From Verrucomicrobiota bacterium (GTDB taxonomy: Bacteria > Verrucomicrobiota > Verrucomicrobiia > Palsa-1439): a DNA stretch of 64,000 bases. The stretch covers positions 50,073-114,072 of the forward strand of contig VHCW01000002.1 in assembly GCA_016871575.1 (NCBI GenBank). The letters are read 5' to 3'. Below the pieces are notes generated by a model. It had not been told where the DNA came from and did not search any database. It worked only from the letters and a program-made list of their open reading frames with translations. The translations under genes were made by a program, and so were the position numbers. Positions within the stretch are counted from its first letter, which is position 1. The number at the start of each line of letters is the position of its first letter. This document shows positions 36,482 through 45,232 of the stretch, one piece after another.

Positions 36482-37627
36482 TCACGGGGAACGGACACAC
36501 CGGACGTAGTTGAAGATGCGGATGACGTCGCCTTGCGGGCCGCGTCCTTGCGGGTAATCGCGCGGATCACCCGTCTTCGGGTCGCTGCGCTGCGCGCCGG
36601 CGCCGTGAACGTCTGTCAGGCGCGGTTGACCGACGCCGGGAGGGAAACTCATCCAGCCGAGGGCGCGCCCGAAACAGACATAGACAGCGGCGATGCCTTG
36701 CCGGTCGCGCGGGCCGTCGAGATGCGTGGTGCTCGTCCAGTAAAACGGATGCTCGCCATCGGGCAAAGTGGAGCACTGGAAAACTGGAGAGATGGCAGGG
36801 ATGCGTGTGTAGTCCACGATGCTCTGGAGTTCTTTCGCGTTCGGCAGTCGCCAGCCTCCTTTGAGGCTGGCTGCGTAGGCGAGGGCTTGTTCCCAATTCA
36901 GTCCCTTGCCGCTGTCGGCTTTCTGCCACATCAAACCGGTGGCGCGGTCGGTGATGGTGCCGTCGCCGTTGTCGCGAAAATCGTTTTTGCCGTAGAGCGG
37001 GTTGCCGCGAACATAGCGGACGAAGAGCCGGTGCGCGCCGCGCCGCGTGGTCTTGGGATAGCCTTTGATCCGGCCATCGGCGAAATTGACGCCGAACACA
37101 GTCGGGTTGTTGTCCATCGTCGTGCGGATGTATTCGGTGGCGGTCCAGTCCTGACAGTCAATGCCGCGCTCGCCTTTTGATTCATCGCCGTACTTGAACT
37201 CGAAATACTTCGTATCGAGATACGGCGTGGAGCGTTTTGCGCCGGCTCGCATGTCGAAACCGCCGTTGAAGTTGATGAGCGAATAGAGTTCCTTGATCGT
37301 CGGCATCCGCCAGTCGGTGAACCCGCCGGCCCGGCAGCTTTTCGCCCCGGCAACCGCGTCCTGCCAGGTGACTTTTTCGCCGCGCGCCTTGACCCACATC
37401 AGGCCGGTGTTGAGGTCGGCGATGGCGCCGTTGCCGTTGTCCTTGTAGCTCGGCGCGGGGCCGGGATGTTGGGCGTCCTGTCCGTAAAACGGCTGGCCGG
37501 GTTTGGGCGGCGTGATTTCGCGACGGTCGTCGTAGCACTTCGTCTGGCCAGTGCCGACGATGGTGTAGGTGGGTTGAACCGCGAAACCAATGGTGACGAC
37601 GCAAAGAGAGAGAGTAAGTGTTTTCAG
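36482..37627 (-). CDS. DUF1566 (Lcl-repeat) secreted protein with CTG start
   Basis: 381 residues if translation starts at the CTG of 37627-37625, which overlaps the upstream TGA as CTGA. Only then does it have a signal peptide (KTLTLSLCVVTIGFAVQP) and a complete first repeat. The internal ATG at 37399 would cut the first repeat. Two Lcl C-terminal domains (PF07603) are visible: SYKDNGNGAIADLNTGLMWV...GFTDWRMPTIKELYSL and DFRDNGDGTITDRATGLMWQ...GGWRLPNAKELQSIVDY. Function unknown; such domains are lectin-like and extracellular. Last gene of a five-gene overlapping run. Confidence 0.8.
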   Translation of the reverse strand: MKTLTLSLCVVTIGFAVQPTYTIVGTGQTKCYDDRREITPPKPGQPFYGQDAQHPGPAPSYKDNGNGAIADLNTGLMWVKARGEKVTWQDAVAGAKSCRAGGFTDWRMPTIKELYSLINFNGGFDMRAGAKRSTPYLDTKYFEFKYGDESKGERGIDCQDWTATEYIRTTMDNNPTVFGVNFADGRIKGYPKTTRRGAHRLFVRYVRGNPLYGKNDFRDNGDGTITDRATGLMWQKADSGKGLNWEQALAYAASLKGGWRLPNAKELQSIVDYTRIPAISPVFQCSTLPDGEHPFYWTSTTHLDGPRDRQGIAAVYVCFGRALGWMSFPPGVGQPRLTDVHGAGAQRSDPKTGDPRDYPQGRGPQGDVIRIFNYVRCVRSP

Positions 37628-40284
37628 GGTTTTGCCGGAGAGTTGTGCAGCACAGCATCAAGATTGGGCGACCAATTACCGGCGCGGGCGCGGTCGGCGA
37701 GTTCGCAGACGGCGGCCTGCATGTAAACGCCTATCGGCAACGAAGCGGGTTCGAGTCCTTCGCGGATGTTGGCGCGCGTCCATGTTTTACCGGCGGGATT
37801 GTCGGCAAAACGCGCTGCTCCGGGCGCGAGGCGCTCGACGTAGGCGCGGTCGGGATTCAGACGGACAAAACGCGCACCGGCTTTTCGGAAGCCTTCGACT
37901 TGTTCGAGGATGTGGGTGTGAACCGGGTCGGCTTGGACGTGGTCGCGCTCGTTCGCATAGCCGATGACGGCGAGGTTTGGGCAATTGCGCACCGCGTCCG
38001 GGATGCTCGCCGTCGCGTCGCGCCATTGCCAGAACTCGCGCGACTCGGCCAGCGTCGGGATGTGCGCGGGGCGCGCGCCGGTGATGAGCTTGCGTCGCTC
38101 GGCTTCGGCAAGGATGCGGGGCGAGTACCATGCCTTCACTCCGTTGCCGTCGTCGCCGACGAAACAGTTCACCGGAACTTTGCCGTTAATCTCGAAGTAG
38201 AACGCGCCTTTAAGTTGGCGCGTGTCGGCGAGCATCGGTTTGCGAAATAATCCCGGCGACAACTCGCTCGACCAAGCCAGCCGCGAGAGATCGAGCTTGC
38301 CGGTTTGGGGATCGTAGGCCGGATTCACGCCGCTTTCATGTCCGCCAAGCTCGACGTTGGCTTCGCCCTCGCCGTAGGGCGATTCCATCGAGGCATACCA
38401 CGCGAGATTTGGAAACTCGGTGCCGTGTTTCGCCATCGCGAGACCGCAGGCATTGCCGCCGTGACTTGAGCCAACGATGCCGACGTTGTTGGTCAACACG
38501 GTCATGCGGACGAGCGCGCCGAGTTTGGGACTCATGGCAAACTTGATCACGTCGGCCAGCGCGCGAACGCAGTTTGGTCCGCGGAAATCATAGACGCCGC
38601 CGCTGCGTTCCTCGTCGAACCCGCCGCCGGGAAACGCAAAGTGAATTTCGACGAAACCGTGCCGCACATACTCCGGCCGGCCGCGCGCGCTGCCGGACTG
38701 CACGCCGCCCGCGACATGGATCACGACTGGCGCGCCTTCAGGATAGCGCGCTTGGCGCGGGATCAACACGGTCGCGGCGATGCCCGTGTTGCCGGCGGCC
38801 GCTGACGGAATCTGTGTGGAGACGCTTTCAAACTCTTCACCCGGTCGGGTTCGTTTTTCCGGGCGCGGTTTTGCTGTTGGCGTTTTGGCCATCGTCACAA
38901 TGTCTTCCGAGGTCACGACGCGCAAGTTGGCCGCTGCGTAGGCAACCAGTTCCTTGTATGCCCTCCAGATTCTGTTGCTTGCATCCGTAGCGCGCAGACG
39001 CGAACGGTCCGGGGCATTCAGGTTGAACGGCGGTTGCTTGGGACGGCTTCGAGGTCCTTCGTAATAGATGTTGCCCCAGCCGGTGCCGCCTTCCCGCGTG
39101 AAATCGTTCTCGTGAATCAATGCCGTGATGAACGGGGCGCGACCGCCGCGCCAGTCGGCCAGTTGTCGTTTCAACAGCGCCACCGGGTCGCTGTTGGGCG
39201 CGTTCCACCAAAAGATGTCGCGCTCCCAGCGTGTCACGCTGAAATCGCTCGGACGCGCCAATAGTCCGTGAATCCACTCGAACGGTTCCTCCCGTTTTGT
39301 GCCGCTTTCGTGATACGCGACGACCATCTTCGCGCCCATCTCGGCATAAACCTTGAGCGCGGCGGCGCGAATGCGCGAGTCACGCGCCTGCGGAGAAACA
39401 ACGACCGGGTTGCGTCCGAAGACTTGTGCAACGTAGCGGTAGCCGCCGGGCTTGTCGCGTTGAAGTTTGCCCGTCGCCGGATCGAGCCGATAGGTTTCGT
39501 AATCGCGCAATGTTTGTTCGAGCGCGGCATCGTCGAGATGGCGAATCGGCGACTCAAAACCGGCGTACGTTGGGTGCGGTGGTCGGACATGATAGCTGAT
39601 ACACATGTTCGACTGTTTGAGTCGCTCAATCACGTCGGGACGTTTCTGCGCGTAATGCTCCACGATCTGCGGCGTGAAATAAAAATCGCCGCGCACTTTG
39701 TGTTTCTCAAAGATGCCGATGAGACGGAGGACAGTCGCCGCGCTCTCCTCCAAGTGCGGCCAGTCATGCGTGTTCACGGCGAACGTGATGCGGCCGCGAC
39801 TGTCACTGCTGGTCTGTTTCTTCTGGCTAAGCGCGCCGATGGCCTTGTTGAGCAACCGCTCAGCCTCCGCCGTGTCGCCCCGCTTGGCGGCGGCGCGCGA
39901 TTGACGGTCGAAGTCTTCTGCCGCTGAGGTGTCACGGTGCTCGGCTTTTGCCGTCTTGAGCAGTTCCTGAAACTTGCGAACCTTTGCGAACAATCCTTCT
40001 GGAGGTTTCGATAGAGCAGTCTCTTGTCGCACCCATTTGACTTCCACGATCTGGTCGGCGGGATAGATTTTGACGATGTCGCGCACGGTGCGGATGCGCG
40101 CCTTGTTCTCACGACTGAATTGGAACCATTTCTCGATGAACCGGCGGATCCCGTTCCACATCTGCGGATTAGCCGAGCGCGCCTCGCACTGGACGGCGAA
40201 AAATGTTCGGGGCGGTTCCGTCGCGCCAGCGGCAGTGCCGAGAAACAGCATCGTCATCACCACGATTGGGATTCGGATGTTCAT
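37624..40284 (-). CDS. Secreted deacetylase-like and alpha/beta-hydrolase fusion protein
   Basis: 886 residues, signal peptide MNIRIPIVVMTMLFLGTAAG. Residues about 60-160 are helical and charged. Residues 165-480 look like a NodB/polysaccharide-deacetylase-type barrel (FAVNTHDWPHLEESAATVL, FYFTPQIVEHYAQKRPD, CISYHVRPPHPTYAG), with His positions but not a full classical TFDDG motif. Residues 500-886 look like an alpha/beta hydrolase with nucleophile motif GSSHGG (near 607) and late HTHILEQVEGFRKAG. It may deacylate glycans in two ways, but the substrate is unknown. ATG overlaps the stop of the upstream BNR gene. Confidence 0.7.
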   Translation of the reverse strand: MNIRIPIVVMTMLFLGTAAGATEPPRTFFAVQCEARSANPQMWNGIRRFIEKWFQFSRENKARIRTVRDIVKIYPADQIVEVKWVRQETALSKPPEGLFAKVRKFQELLKTAKAEHRDTSAAEDFDRQSRAAAKRGDTAEAERLLNKAIGALSQKKQTSSDSRGRITFAVNTHDWPHLEESAATVLRLIGIFEKHKVRGDFYFTPQIVEHYAQKRPDVIERLKQSNMCISYHVRPPHPTYAGFESPIRHLDDAALEQTLRDYETYRLDPATGKLQRDKPGGYRYVAQVFGRNPVVVSPQARDSRIRAAALKVYAEMGAKMVVAYHESGTKREEPFEWIHGLLARPSDFSVTRWERDIFWWNAPNSDPVALLKRQLADWRGGRAPFITALIHENDFTREGGTGWGNIYYEGPRSRPKQPPFNLNAPDRSRLRATDASNRIWRAYKELVAYAAANLRVVTSEDIVTMAKTPTAKPRPEKRTRPGEEFESVSTQIPSAAAGNTGIAATVLIPRQARYPEGAPVVIHVAGGVQSGSARGRPEYVRHGFVEIHFAFPGGGFDEERSGGVYDFRGPNCVRALADVIKFAMSPKLGALVRMTVLTNNVGIVGSSHGGNACGLAMAKHGTEFPNLAWYASMESPYGEGEANVELGGHESGVNPAYDPQTGKLDLSRLAWSSELSPGLFRKPMLADTRQLKGAFYFEINGKVPVNCFVGDDGNGVKAWYSPRILAEAERRKLITGARPAHIPTLAESREFWQWRDATASIPDAVRNCPNLAVIGYANERDHVQADPVHTHILEQVEGFRKAGARFVRLNPDRAYVERLAPGAARFADNPAGKTWTRANIREGLEPASLPIGVYMQAAVCELADRARAGNWSPNLDAVLHNSPAKP

Positions 40285-42179
40285 GGCATGAGTGCCTTTG
40301 CTGACGGTCGCACGGCGGCGGCAACACGCGTGCCGGGGATTCGCGTTGTATAGACCATCAGATACGTGCCGTCCTTCAGCCGTCCGATGGCAGGGTCGAG
40401 GACGCCGAAGCCGGACATTTCCAACGCATCCAGACCATCGGCATCCAAACGAATGCCGGAGTCAGCCGTCCAGTTTGTGCCGTCACGTGTGAAGAAGGAG
40501 TAAATGCGGTGTGGTTGGCCGGGACGCGCGTTGTTGAAGGCGTAGAAACGCACGCCGCCGGGCACGACGATGCCATTGGCCATCATGCAAGGGACGCCGT
40601 TGGCCGTGAAACGTATTGGACGATTGGCGGTGAATGTGCGGCCATCGCGCGATGTGCCGTGCCAGTTTTCGTTGGGGCCGCGTCCGCCGCCGGCGAAGAT
40701 GTGCCACGTGTCGCCGAGCTTGACGATGGACGGGTCGAGCGCCATGCCGTCGGGATCAAACGCTTTGCCGACGAGCTTGAAATTCACGCCGTCGCGGCTT
40801 TCCGTCAACCAACTCACGGGTTGCCTGCCGTGTTCGGGCCAGGTGAGGAACAGCCGAAACATGCCGTCGTCGCTCAACTGGATTTCCGGATCGCACGGGT
40901 CAGGTTTCTGCGACACGAAGCCGGTCAACGTCACGCGACGGAACGTCCAGCTTGCGCCGTTGTCTTTCGAGAGGGCGAGCGCGACGCGGTTGATGTCGTT
41001 GCCGACGGAAGCGGCTTGATAGTAGAGCCAGATCCAACCGTTTTTATCCACGACCAAATCCGGCACCGAGCCTTGGTCGGTGACGATGAGATTGCGCCGC
41101 TCGAATTTTAATCCATCCGGCGATGTGGCAATCATCAGGCGCATCGGCGCCGGTCCGCCGGGCACGGCGAGGCCGCCTCGATGCGGCGTGAACTCGGAGT
41201 CGGCGTTGACCTTTGCGTAGTATTGCGCAGCGGCCTCGCTGCCGGGCACTGCGCGATTGAAATCGCGGCGCGGTTGCTGTTGTGTTGGAGGGGCGGTTGC
41301 GTTTGGTGGCGTCACCTGTCGCACCGGCTGGCTGGTGATGACGACCAGCAGACCGCCGTCGCGTGTTGTGACCGCGCCGGGGTCGCCACCGCGGATGGGC
41401 GGGCTGGCGACAAGTTTCCAATTCTGGCCGTCGGCGCTCGTGGCCATCCACAAACCGCTGCTCGTGCCTTCGCCGGTGCCGTAGAAGGTAATGAGTTTAC
41501 CGTCGGACTGCGCGTTGCCAAGCCACCGGCGACGGCCTTCGATTTGCACATCGTCTGTGCGAGTGAAGTTCAGGCCGTCCTTGCTTGTGGCGTGGTAGCC
41601 TCGATTCCCTGTTGTCGTTTCGTTGTCCGGGGCAATCAAATGGAACGCGCCGTTGTGCAATGCGACGGCGCAATCAATCACCATGCGACCTTCCACGCCG
41701 AATCGGACGCCGGGTTCGTAGGTGTAATTGACGCCGTCCTGTGAGATGGCCGAGTGAATGGACGGAGTGCTGCGGCCAAACGTGCGTCCCATGTTGCCGG
41801 TGAAATACAGCCGCACACGCCCATCGGGCAACGGCACCAGCGTCGGGTCGAACGGAAACCGCATTCCTTCCGGCAAGCCAGCGACTTGAATGACCTGCGG
41901 CGCGGTCCACGTCTTGCCGTCATCGCTGGAGAAACGCGCGGCCACCTTGTCGAAGTTTGCGCGGTCGTTTTCCGGGAAGTGTTGATGCGCGGCGATCAGG
42001 CGGCCATCGTTGAGCCGTGCGACAGTCGGCACGCCGGCCCGCTCGAAGGCGGCGAGTTTCTCAACGGCACCGGCGGGGCTGACGCGATAGACGATGACAT
42101 CCCGGTTCCACGGGCCGTCATTGGCGCGCGGAGCGATTGCGCCTGCGAGAAACAACGCCAGAGCGAGGACATTCATCAT
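40281..42179 (-). CDS. Secreted BNR/sialidase-like beta-propeller protein
   Basis: 632 residues with signal peptide MMNVLALALFLAGAIA. Asp-box (S-x-D-x-G-x-x-W type) repeats: SSDDGKTWTAP, SADGQNWKLV, SKDNGASWTFR, SRDGRTFTAN and TRDGTNWTAD. The fold is a five- or six-bladed propeller as in exo-sialidases (GH33) and related GH43-type propellers. Catalytic arginine triad or Tyr/Glu pair cannot be assigned, so exo-sialidase activity is not claimed. The start directly follows the permease stop and the stop overlaps the next start. Confidence 0.75.
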   Translation of the reverse strand: MMNVLALALFLAGAIAPRANDGPWNRDVIVYRVSPAGAVEKLAAFERAGVPTVARLNDGRLIAAHQHFPENDRANFDKVAARFSSDDGKTWTAPQVIQVAGLPEGMRFPFDPTLVPLPDGRVRLYFTGNMGRTFGRSTPSIHSAISQDGVNYTYEPGVRFGVEGRMVIDCAVALHNGAFHLIAPDNETTTGNRGYHATSKDGLNFTRTDDVQIEGRRRWLGNAQSDGKLITFYGTGEGTSSGLWMATSADGQNWKLVASPPIRGGDPGAVTTRDGGLLVVITSQPVRQVTPPNATAPPTQQQPRRDFNRAVPGSEAAAQYYAKVNADSEFTPHRGGLAVPGGPAPMRLMIATSPDGLKFERRNLIVTDQGSVPDLVVDKNGWIWLYYQAASVGNDINRVALALSKDNGASWTFRRVTLTGFVSQKPDPCDPEIQLSDDGMFRLFLTWPEHGRQPVSWLTESRDGVNFKLVGKAFDPDGMALDPSIVKLGDTWHIFAGGGRGPNENWHGTSRDGRTFTANRPIRFTANGVPCMMANGIVVPGGVRFYAFNNARPGQPHRIYSFFTRDGTNWTADSGIRLDADGLDALEMSGFGVLDPAIGRLKDGTYLMVYTTRIPGTRVAAAVRPSAKALMP

Positions 42180-43511
42180 TCATTTGGTTTGTCGCTCCGC
42201 CCGTCTTGTTATATGACCGCTCCACCAATAGAGCAACAAACCTGTCGGCAACAGCAGGCAGGAGATGGCGGCAATCGTCGGTTTGTAAATGATGGCGCTG
42301 TAGATGAGAAAGGCGCACGCGGCGCTGAAGATGAGCGGAGTGACCGGGTAACCGGTGACGCGATAGGGCCGTTCGACGTGCGGTTCTTTGCGGCGCAACA
42401 CGATCACGGCGAGTGTCGTTGCCAGATAGAACGCATAGACCGCCGCCGCCGTGTAGAGGATCGCGTTGATGAACGAGCCGAGCGCGATCACCAGCGCGAC
42501 CGCGATGGCGCCTTGCGCGACCAACGCCCGCGCGGGCGTTCCCGTGCGCGGTTCCCAGCGTCCGAGCCAGCCGAAGACCGGGTGCTCCGCGCCCATCGCG
42601 TAGGAGATGCGCGCGCCGGTGAAGATGAGGCCGTTGAGCGCGCCGAGCGCCGACACGCAGATCAACGCGGCGATGAGCCGCGCGCCGGTTTGCGGGAACA
42701 CGGTGGCGACCACGTCGGTGGCGACCGCCTGGGATTGCGTCAGCCCGGCGTAACCGAGCCGGTGGAGGAACGCGCCATTGATGAGCAGATAGACGACCGT
42801 GACCGCTGCCGTGCCGGTGACGAGGGCGCGGACGATATTGCGGCGGGAGTCCTTGACCTCGGCGGCGACGTAGGCCATCTCGTTCCAGCCGCCGAAGGTG
42901 AAGAGCACCAGAATCATCGCGAGCGTCGCAGGCAACGGCCCGGCCGCCTCGCGCGCAACGGGCGCGGAAGTCCCGAACAGCGCGATGACGACGACGGCGA
43001 GCAGGCCGAGCAGTTTCACGATGGTCAACAGGTTTTGCGTCCATTTGCCCTCGCGCACGCCGAGCGCGTTGATGATGGTCAGCACGACGATTGCGCCGAC
43101 CGTGTAAACCAGTTCGCAACCAGCAAACGGTTCGTACAAACTTTTCGCGTACGTCCCGAACACGAACGCCATCACCGCGATATCGCCGGGGCGCACGACG
43201 GCCAGTTGCGCCCAGCCGAACAGGAACCCGGCCCAGCGGCCGTAGGCGCGCCCGAGATAGACGTAATCGCCGCCCTCGCGCGGGTAGGCCGTGGCCAGTT
43301 CGGCGTAGCCGAGCGCGCCGCACAAAGAGAGCAGGCCGCCGCAAAGCCAGATGGCCATCACGCCCCACGGACCGCCGACGCCGCGCGCCACGTCGGGCGC
43401 GGTCTGGTAGATGCCCGCGCCGACGATGATGCCGACGATCAGGCAGGTCGAGTCGAAGAGCGTCAGCGCCTTTGCCGGGGCGCTACCGTTTTTTGAGGGT
43501 GAGTCCGACAC
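42180..43511 (-). CDS. APC-superfamily amino acid permease
   Basis: 443 residues, about 12 membrane helices. First helix carries the unwound-helix signature IVGIIVGAGIYQTAP, followed by GGPWGVMAIWLCGGLLSLCGA and the cytoplasmic loop ELATAYPREGGDYVYLG. Helix 6 region FTFGGWNEMAYVAAEVKD is typical of the amino acid/polyamine/organocation family. Inner-membrane secondary transporter; substrate unknown (LAT/basic amino acid branch likely). Its 5' end overlaps the O-methyltransferase gene by 29 bases. Confidence 0.92.
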   Translation of the reverse strand: MSDSPSKNGSAPAKALTLFDSTCLIVGIIVGAGIYQTAPDVARGVGGPWGVMAIWLCGGLLSLCGALGYAELATAYPREGGDYVYLGRAYGRWAGFLFGWAQLAVVRPGDIAVMAFVFGTYAKSLYEPFAGCELVYTVGAIVVLTIINALGVREGKWTQNLLTIVKLLGLLAVVVIALFGTSAPVAREAAGPLPATLAMILVLFTFGGWNEMAYVAAEVKDSRRNIVRALVTGTAAVTVVYLLINGAFLHRLGYAGLTQSQAVATDVVATVFPQTGARLIAALICVSALGALNGLIFTGARISYAMGAEHPVFGWLGRWEPRTGTPARALVAQGAIAVALVIALGSFINAILYTAAAVYAFYLATTLAVIVLRRKEPHVERPYRVTGYPVTPLIFSAACAFLIYSAIIYKPTIAAISCLLLPTGLLLYWWSGHITRRAERQTK

Positions 43512-44160
43512 CGGAAGCTTCCTTGTTGATGAACACGGTTTCGAGGTCCGGGTTGGTGGTGACCGCCTTGAGGTAATTCGGGTCAGCCATGCGCGGCGTC
43601 ATGTTGTGCGCCACGATCAATCCGCCGGGACGCACCATCGGCAGCAGCGTGTTCAGGTAGTCCAAGTAGCCTTCCTTGTCGGCATCGAGGAACACGAGGT
43701 CAATCGTTCCCTTGAACTTCTTGAGCGTCTCGTGCGCGTCGCCTTCGACGATCGTGACCAGCTTCTCCACGCCGGCGCGCTGGAAATTGGCGCGCGCCTT
43801 GGCGGCGCGTTCCGGGTCAATCTCGTAGGTCGTCAGGTGCCCGCCCGTTTTGCGCAGGCCGAGGCACATCCATGTTCCCGAATAGCCGATGGACGTGCCT
43901 AACTCGACCACGGTCTTCGCCCCCATGCTCTCGACCAGTAACCGCAAAATCCGCCCGTCCTCCACCGGCACACTCAACGAACCCCGCCGCTGGGTTTTAT
44001 CCATGTCGTCGAGCACGCCGAGGATTTTCTCTTCCGCCGCGTCCTTCGCCACCGGCGCGCTCGTGATAGTCACCGGCTCCCGGCGCGGTCCGCGCGGCGG
44101 CCCCTGAGCGATGGCCGCCGACACGCTCAACGTCAACATTGCGATCAACATTCGATTCAT
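43483..44160 (-). CDS. O-methyltransferase with apparent signal peptide
   Basis: 225 residues. Class I AdoMet-dependent O-methyltransferase (COMT/CCoAMT type, PF01596): motif I VVELGTSIGYSG, TYEIDPERAAKA, VEGDAHETL, metal-site LVFLDADKEGYLDYLN and GGLIVAHNM. The first 19 residues (MNRMLIAMLTLSVSAAIAQ) look like a cleavable signal peptide, unusual since AdoMet is cytoplasmic; a wrong start is possible but no other ATG precedes the fold closely. First gene of the five-gene overlapping run. Substrate unknown. Confidence 0.82.
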   Translation of the reverse strand: MNRMLIAMLTLSVSAAIAQGPPRGPRREPVTITSAPVAKDAAEEKILGVLDDMDKTQRRGSLSVPVEDGRILRLLVESMGAKTVVELGTSIGYSGTWMCLGLRKTGGHLTTYEIDPERAAKARANFQRAGVEKLVTIVEGDAHETLKKFKGTIDLVFLDADKEGYLDYLNTLLPMVRPGGLIVAHNMTPRMADPNYLKAVTTNPDLETVFINKEASGVGLTLKKR

Positions 44161-44299
44161 GCTTGTTTTCCTCTTGCTTCTTCGTTTTGCGGTCGCGGGA
44201 TCCGAACGGGCGCCACCATACCGCCTGCGATGCTGTCCGGCAACATCAATGGGAGTCGAGCGCCGGCTTATCGGGACCTCATGCGCCGCGCCCGAAAAC

Positions 44300-45205
44300 T
44301 CAGCGGGTATAAATCACGTTGCAGTTCGCCGCATATCGCACGGCGTCCGGCCAGTGGCGCGACACGAAACGATCCATCGCATTCGCGGCGCGGACCAACG
44401 GCACAGCCGACTCGCTGCGGAAGATTTTCAGCGGATAGCCGAACAGGTTGAACACCTGAACCTCGCAGCGGGAAAAATTCCGGGCAATTTCACGAAGCGT
44501 GCGGAAGAAAAGATTGCTTTCATCAACCATGTTGTGACGGGTGACATTGAAGGCCCGCACGGCCGCCACGAAAGGATTGTGGCCGAGCGGCTCGAAGATG
44601 AAGATCAGTCGTCCGCCGGGTTTCAAGGCGCGGCTGAACTCCGCCGCAACCTGCACGGGATCGTGCGCCAGGTGGTGCAGCGCCGCCTGGCCGACGATCA
44701 GGTCCAGCGAGGCGTCCGCGCACCAGCCCAGGCGCAAGGCGTCCGCGCACTCGTACCGGACATTGCGGGCCAACCCTTTGTCCTGTGCTTGTTGCACTGC
44801 CGCGGCGGTCGTGGCGTGCCGGTCCACGGCGACCACTTCGGCTTGCGGAAACAGCGTCCCAAGCTGCACCGCCAACTCGCCGCCACCACAGCAAACCTCA
44901 ACAACCCGTTTCCCGCTCAGGTCAACCCGGCGCAACTCGCGGTAGGCGGCGGTGAACAGGGGGCGGTCGCTGACCGGGTAATGGGAGCAGGCACGCAGCA
45001 ACCGGCGCTCAGCCTCGTCGGCTGGCTCCGTGAACGCGACAAACTCCGCCTGAAAAGGCGGCTCGCAAATGGCATCGGGGATCTGTTCCACTTGACGCGA
45101 CGTATAGAGAAGGCGTCCCTCTTTTTCAACCTGAATCTTGTGCGCCCACTCCTGCCAGTAGCCAGGCGCAATTCGCTTGCGGCAGGATGCGCGGGTTGTG
45201 TACAA
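44300..45205 (-). CDS. Class I AdoMet-dependent methyltransferase
   Basis: About 300 residues. The AdoMet motif I is VVEVCCGGGELAVQLG, followed by VVAVDRHATTAAAVQQA, YECADALRLGW, LIVGQAALHHLAHDP and FSRALKPGGRLIFIFEPLG: a Methyltransf_11/25-type fold. The start is uncertain: TTG 45205, TTG 45220 and an ATG further upstream inside the divergent gene are all in frame; none has a good ribosome site. The frame stays open far upstream only because it is antisense to the oxidoreductase gene. Divergently arranged with that gene, 5' ends within 30 bases. Substrate unknown. Confidence 0.75.
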   Translation of the reverse strand: MYTTRASCRKRIAPGYWQEWAHKIQVEKEGRLLYTSRQVEQIPDAICEPPFQAEFVAFTEPADEAERRLLRACSHYPVSDRPLFTAAYRELRRVDLSGKRVVEVCCGGGELAVQLGTLFPQAEVVAVDRHATTAAAVQQAQDKGLARNVRYECADALRLGWCADASLDLIVGQAALHHLAHDPVQVAAEFSRALKPGGRLIFIFEPLGHNPFVAAVRAFNVTRHNMVDESNLFFRTLREIARNFSRCEVQVFNLFGYPLKIFRSESAVPLVRAANAMDRFVSRHWPDAVRYAANCNVIYTR

Positions 45206-45232
45206 GTGTTCCCGGAGCAACCGGTGACCGCC

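Noticed and set aside
37182..37661. Minus-strand 159-codon open frame across the DUF1566 start
   Set aside because: Out of frame with the Lcl repeats and of shadow-like composition; the correct frame reads through to CTG 37627.
44111..45232. Long N-terminal extension of the Gfo/Idh/MocA protein
   Set aside because: The frame is open only as antisense of the methyltransferase gene; the Tat signal starts at 45233.
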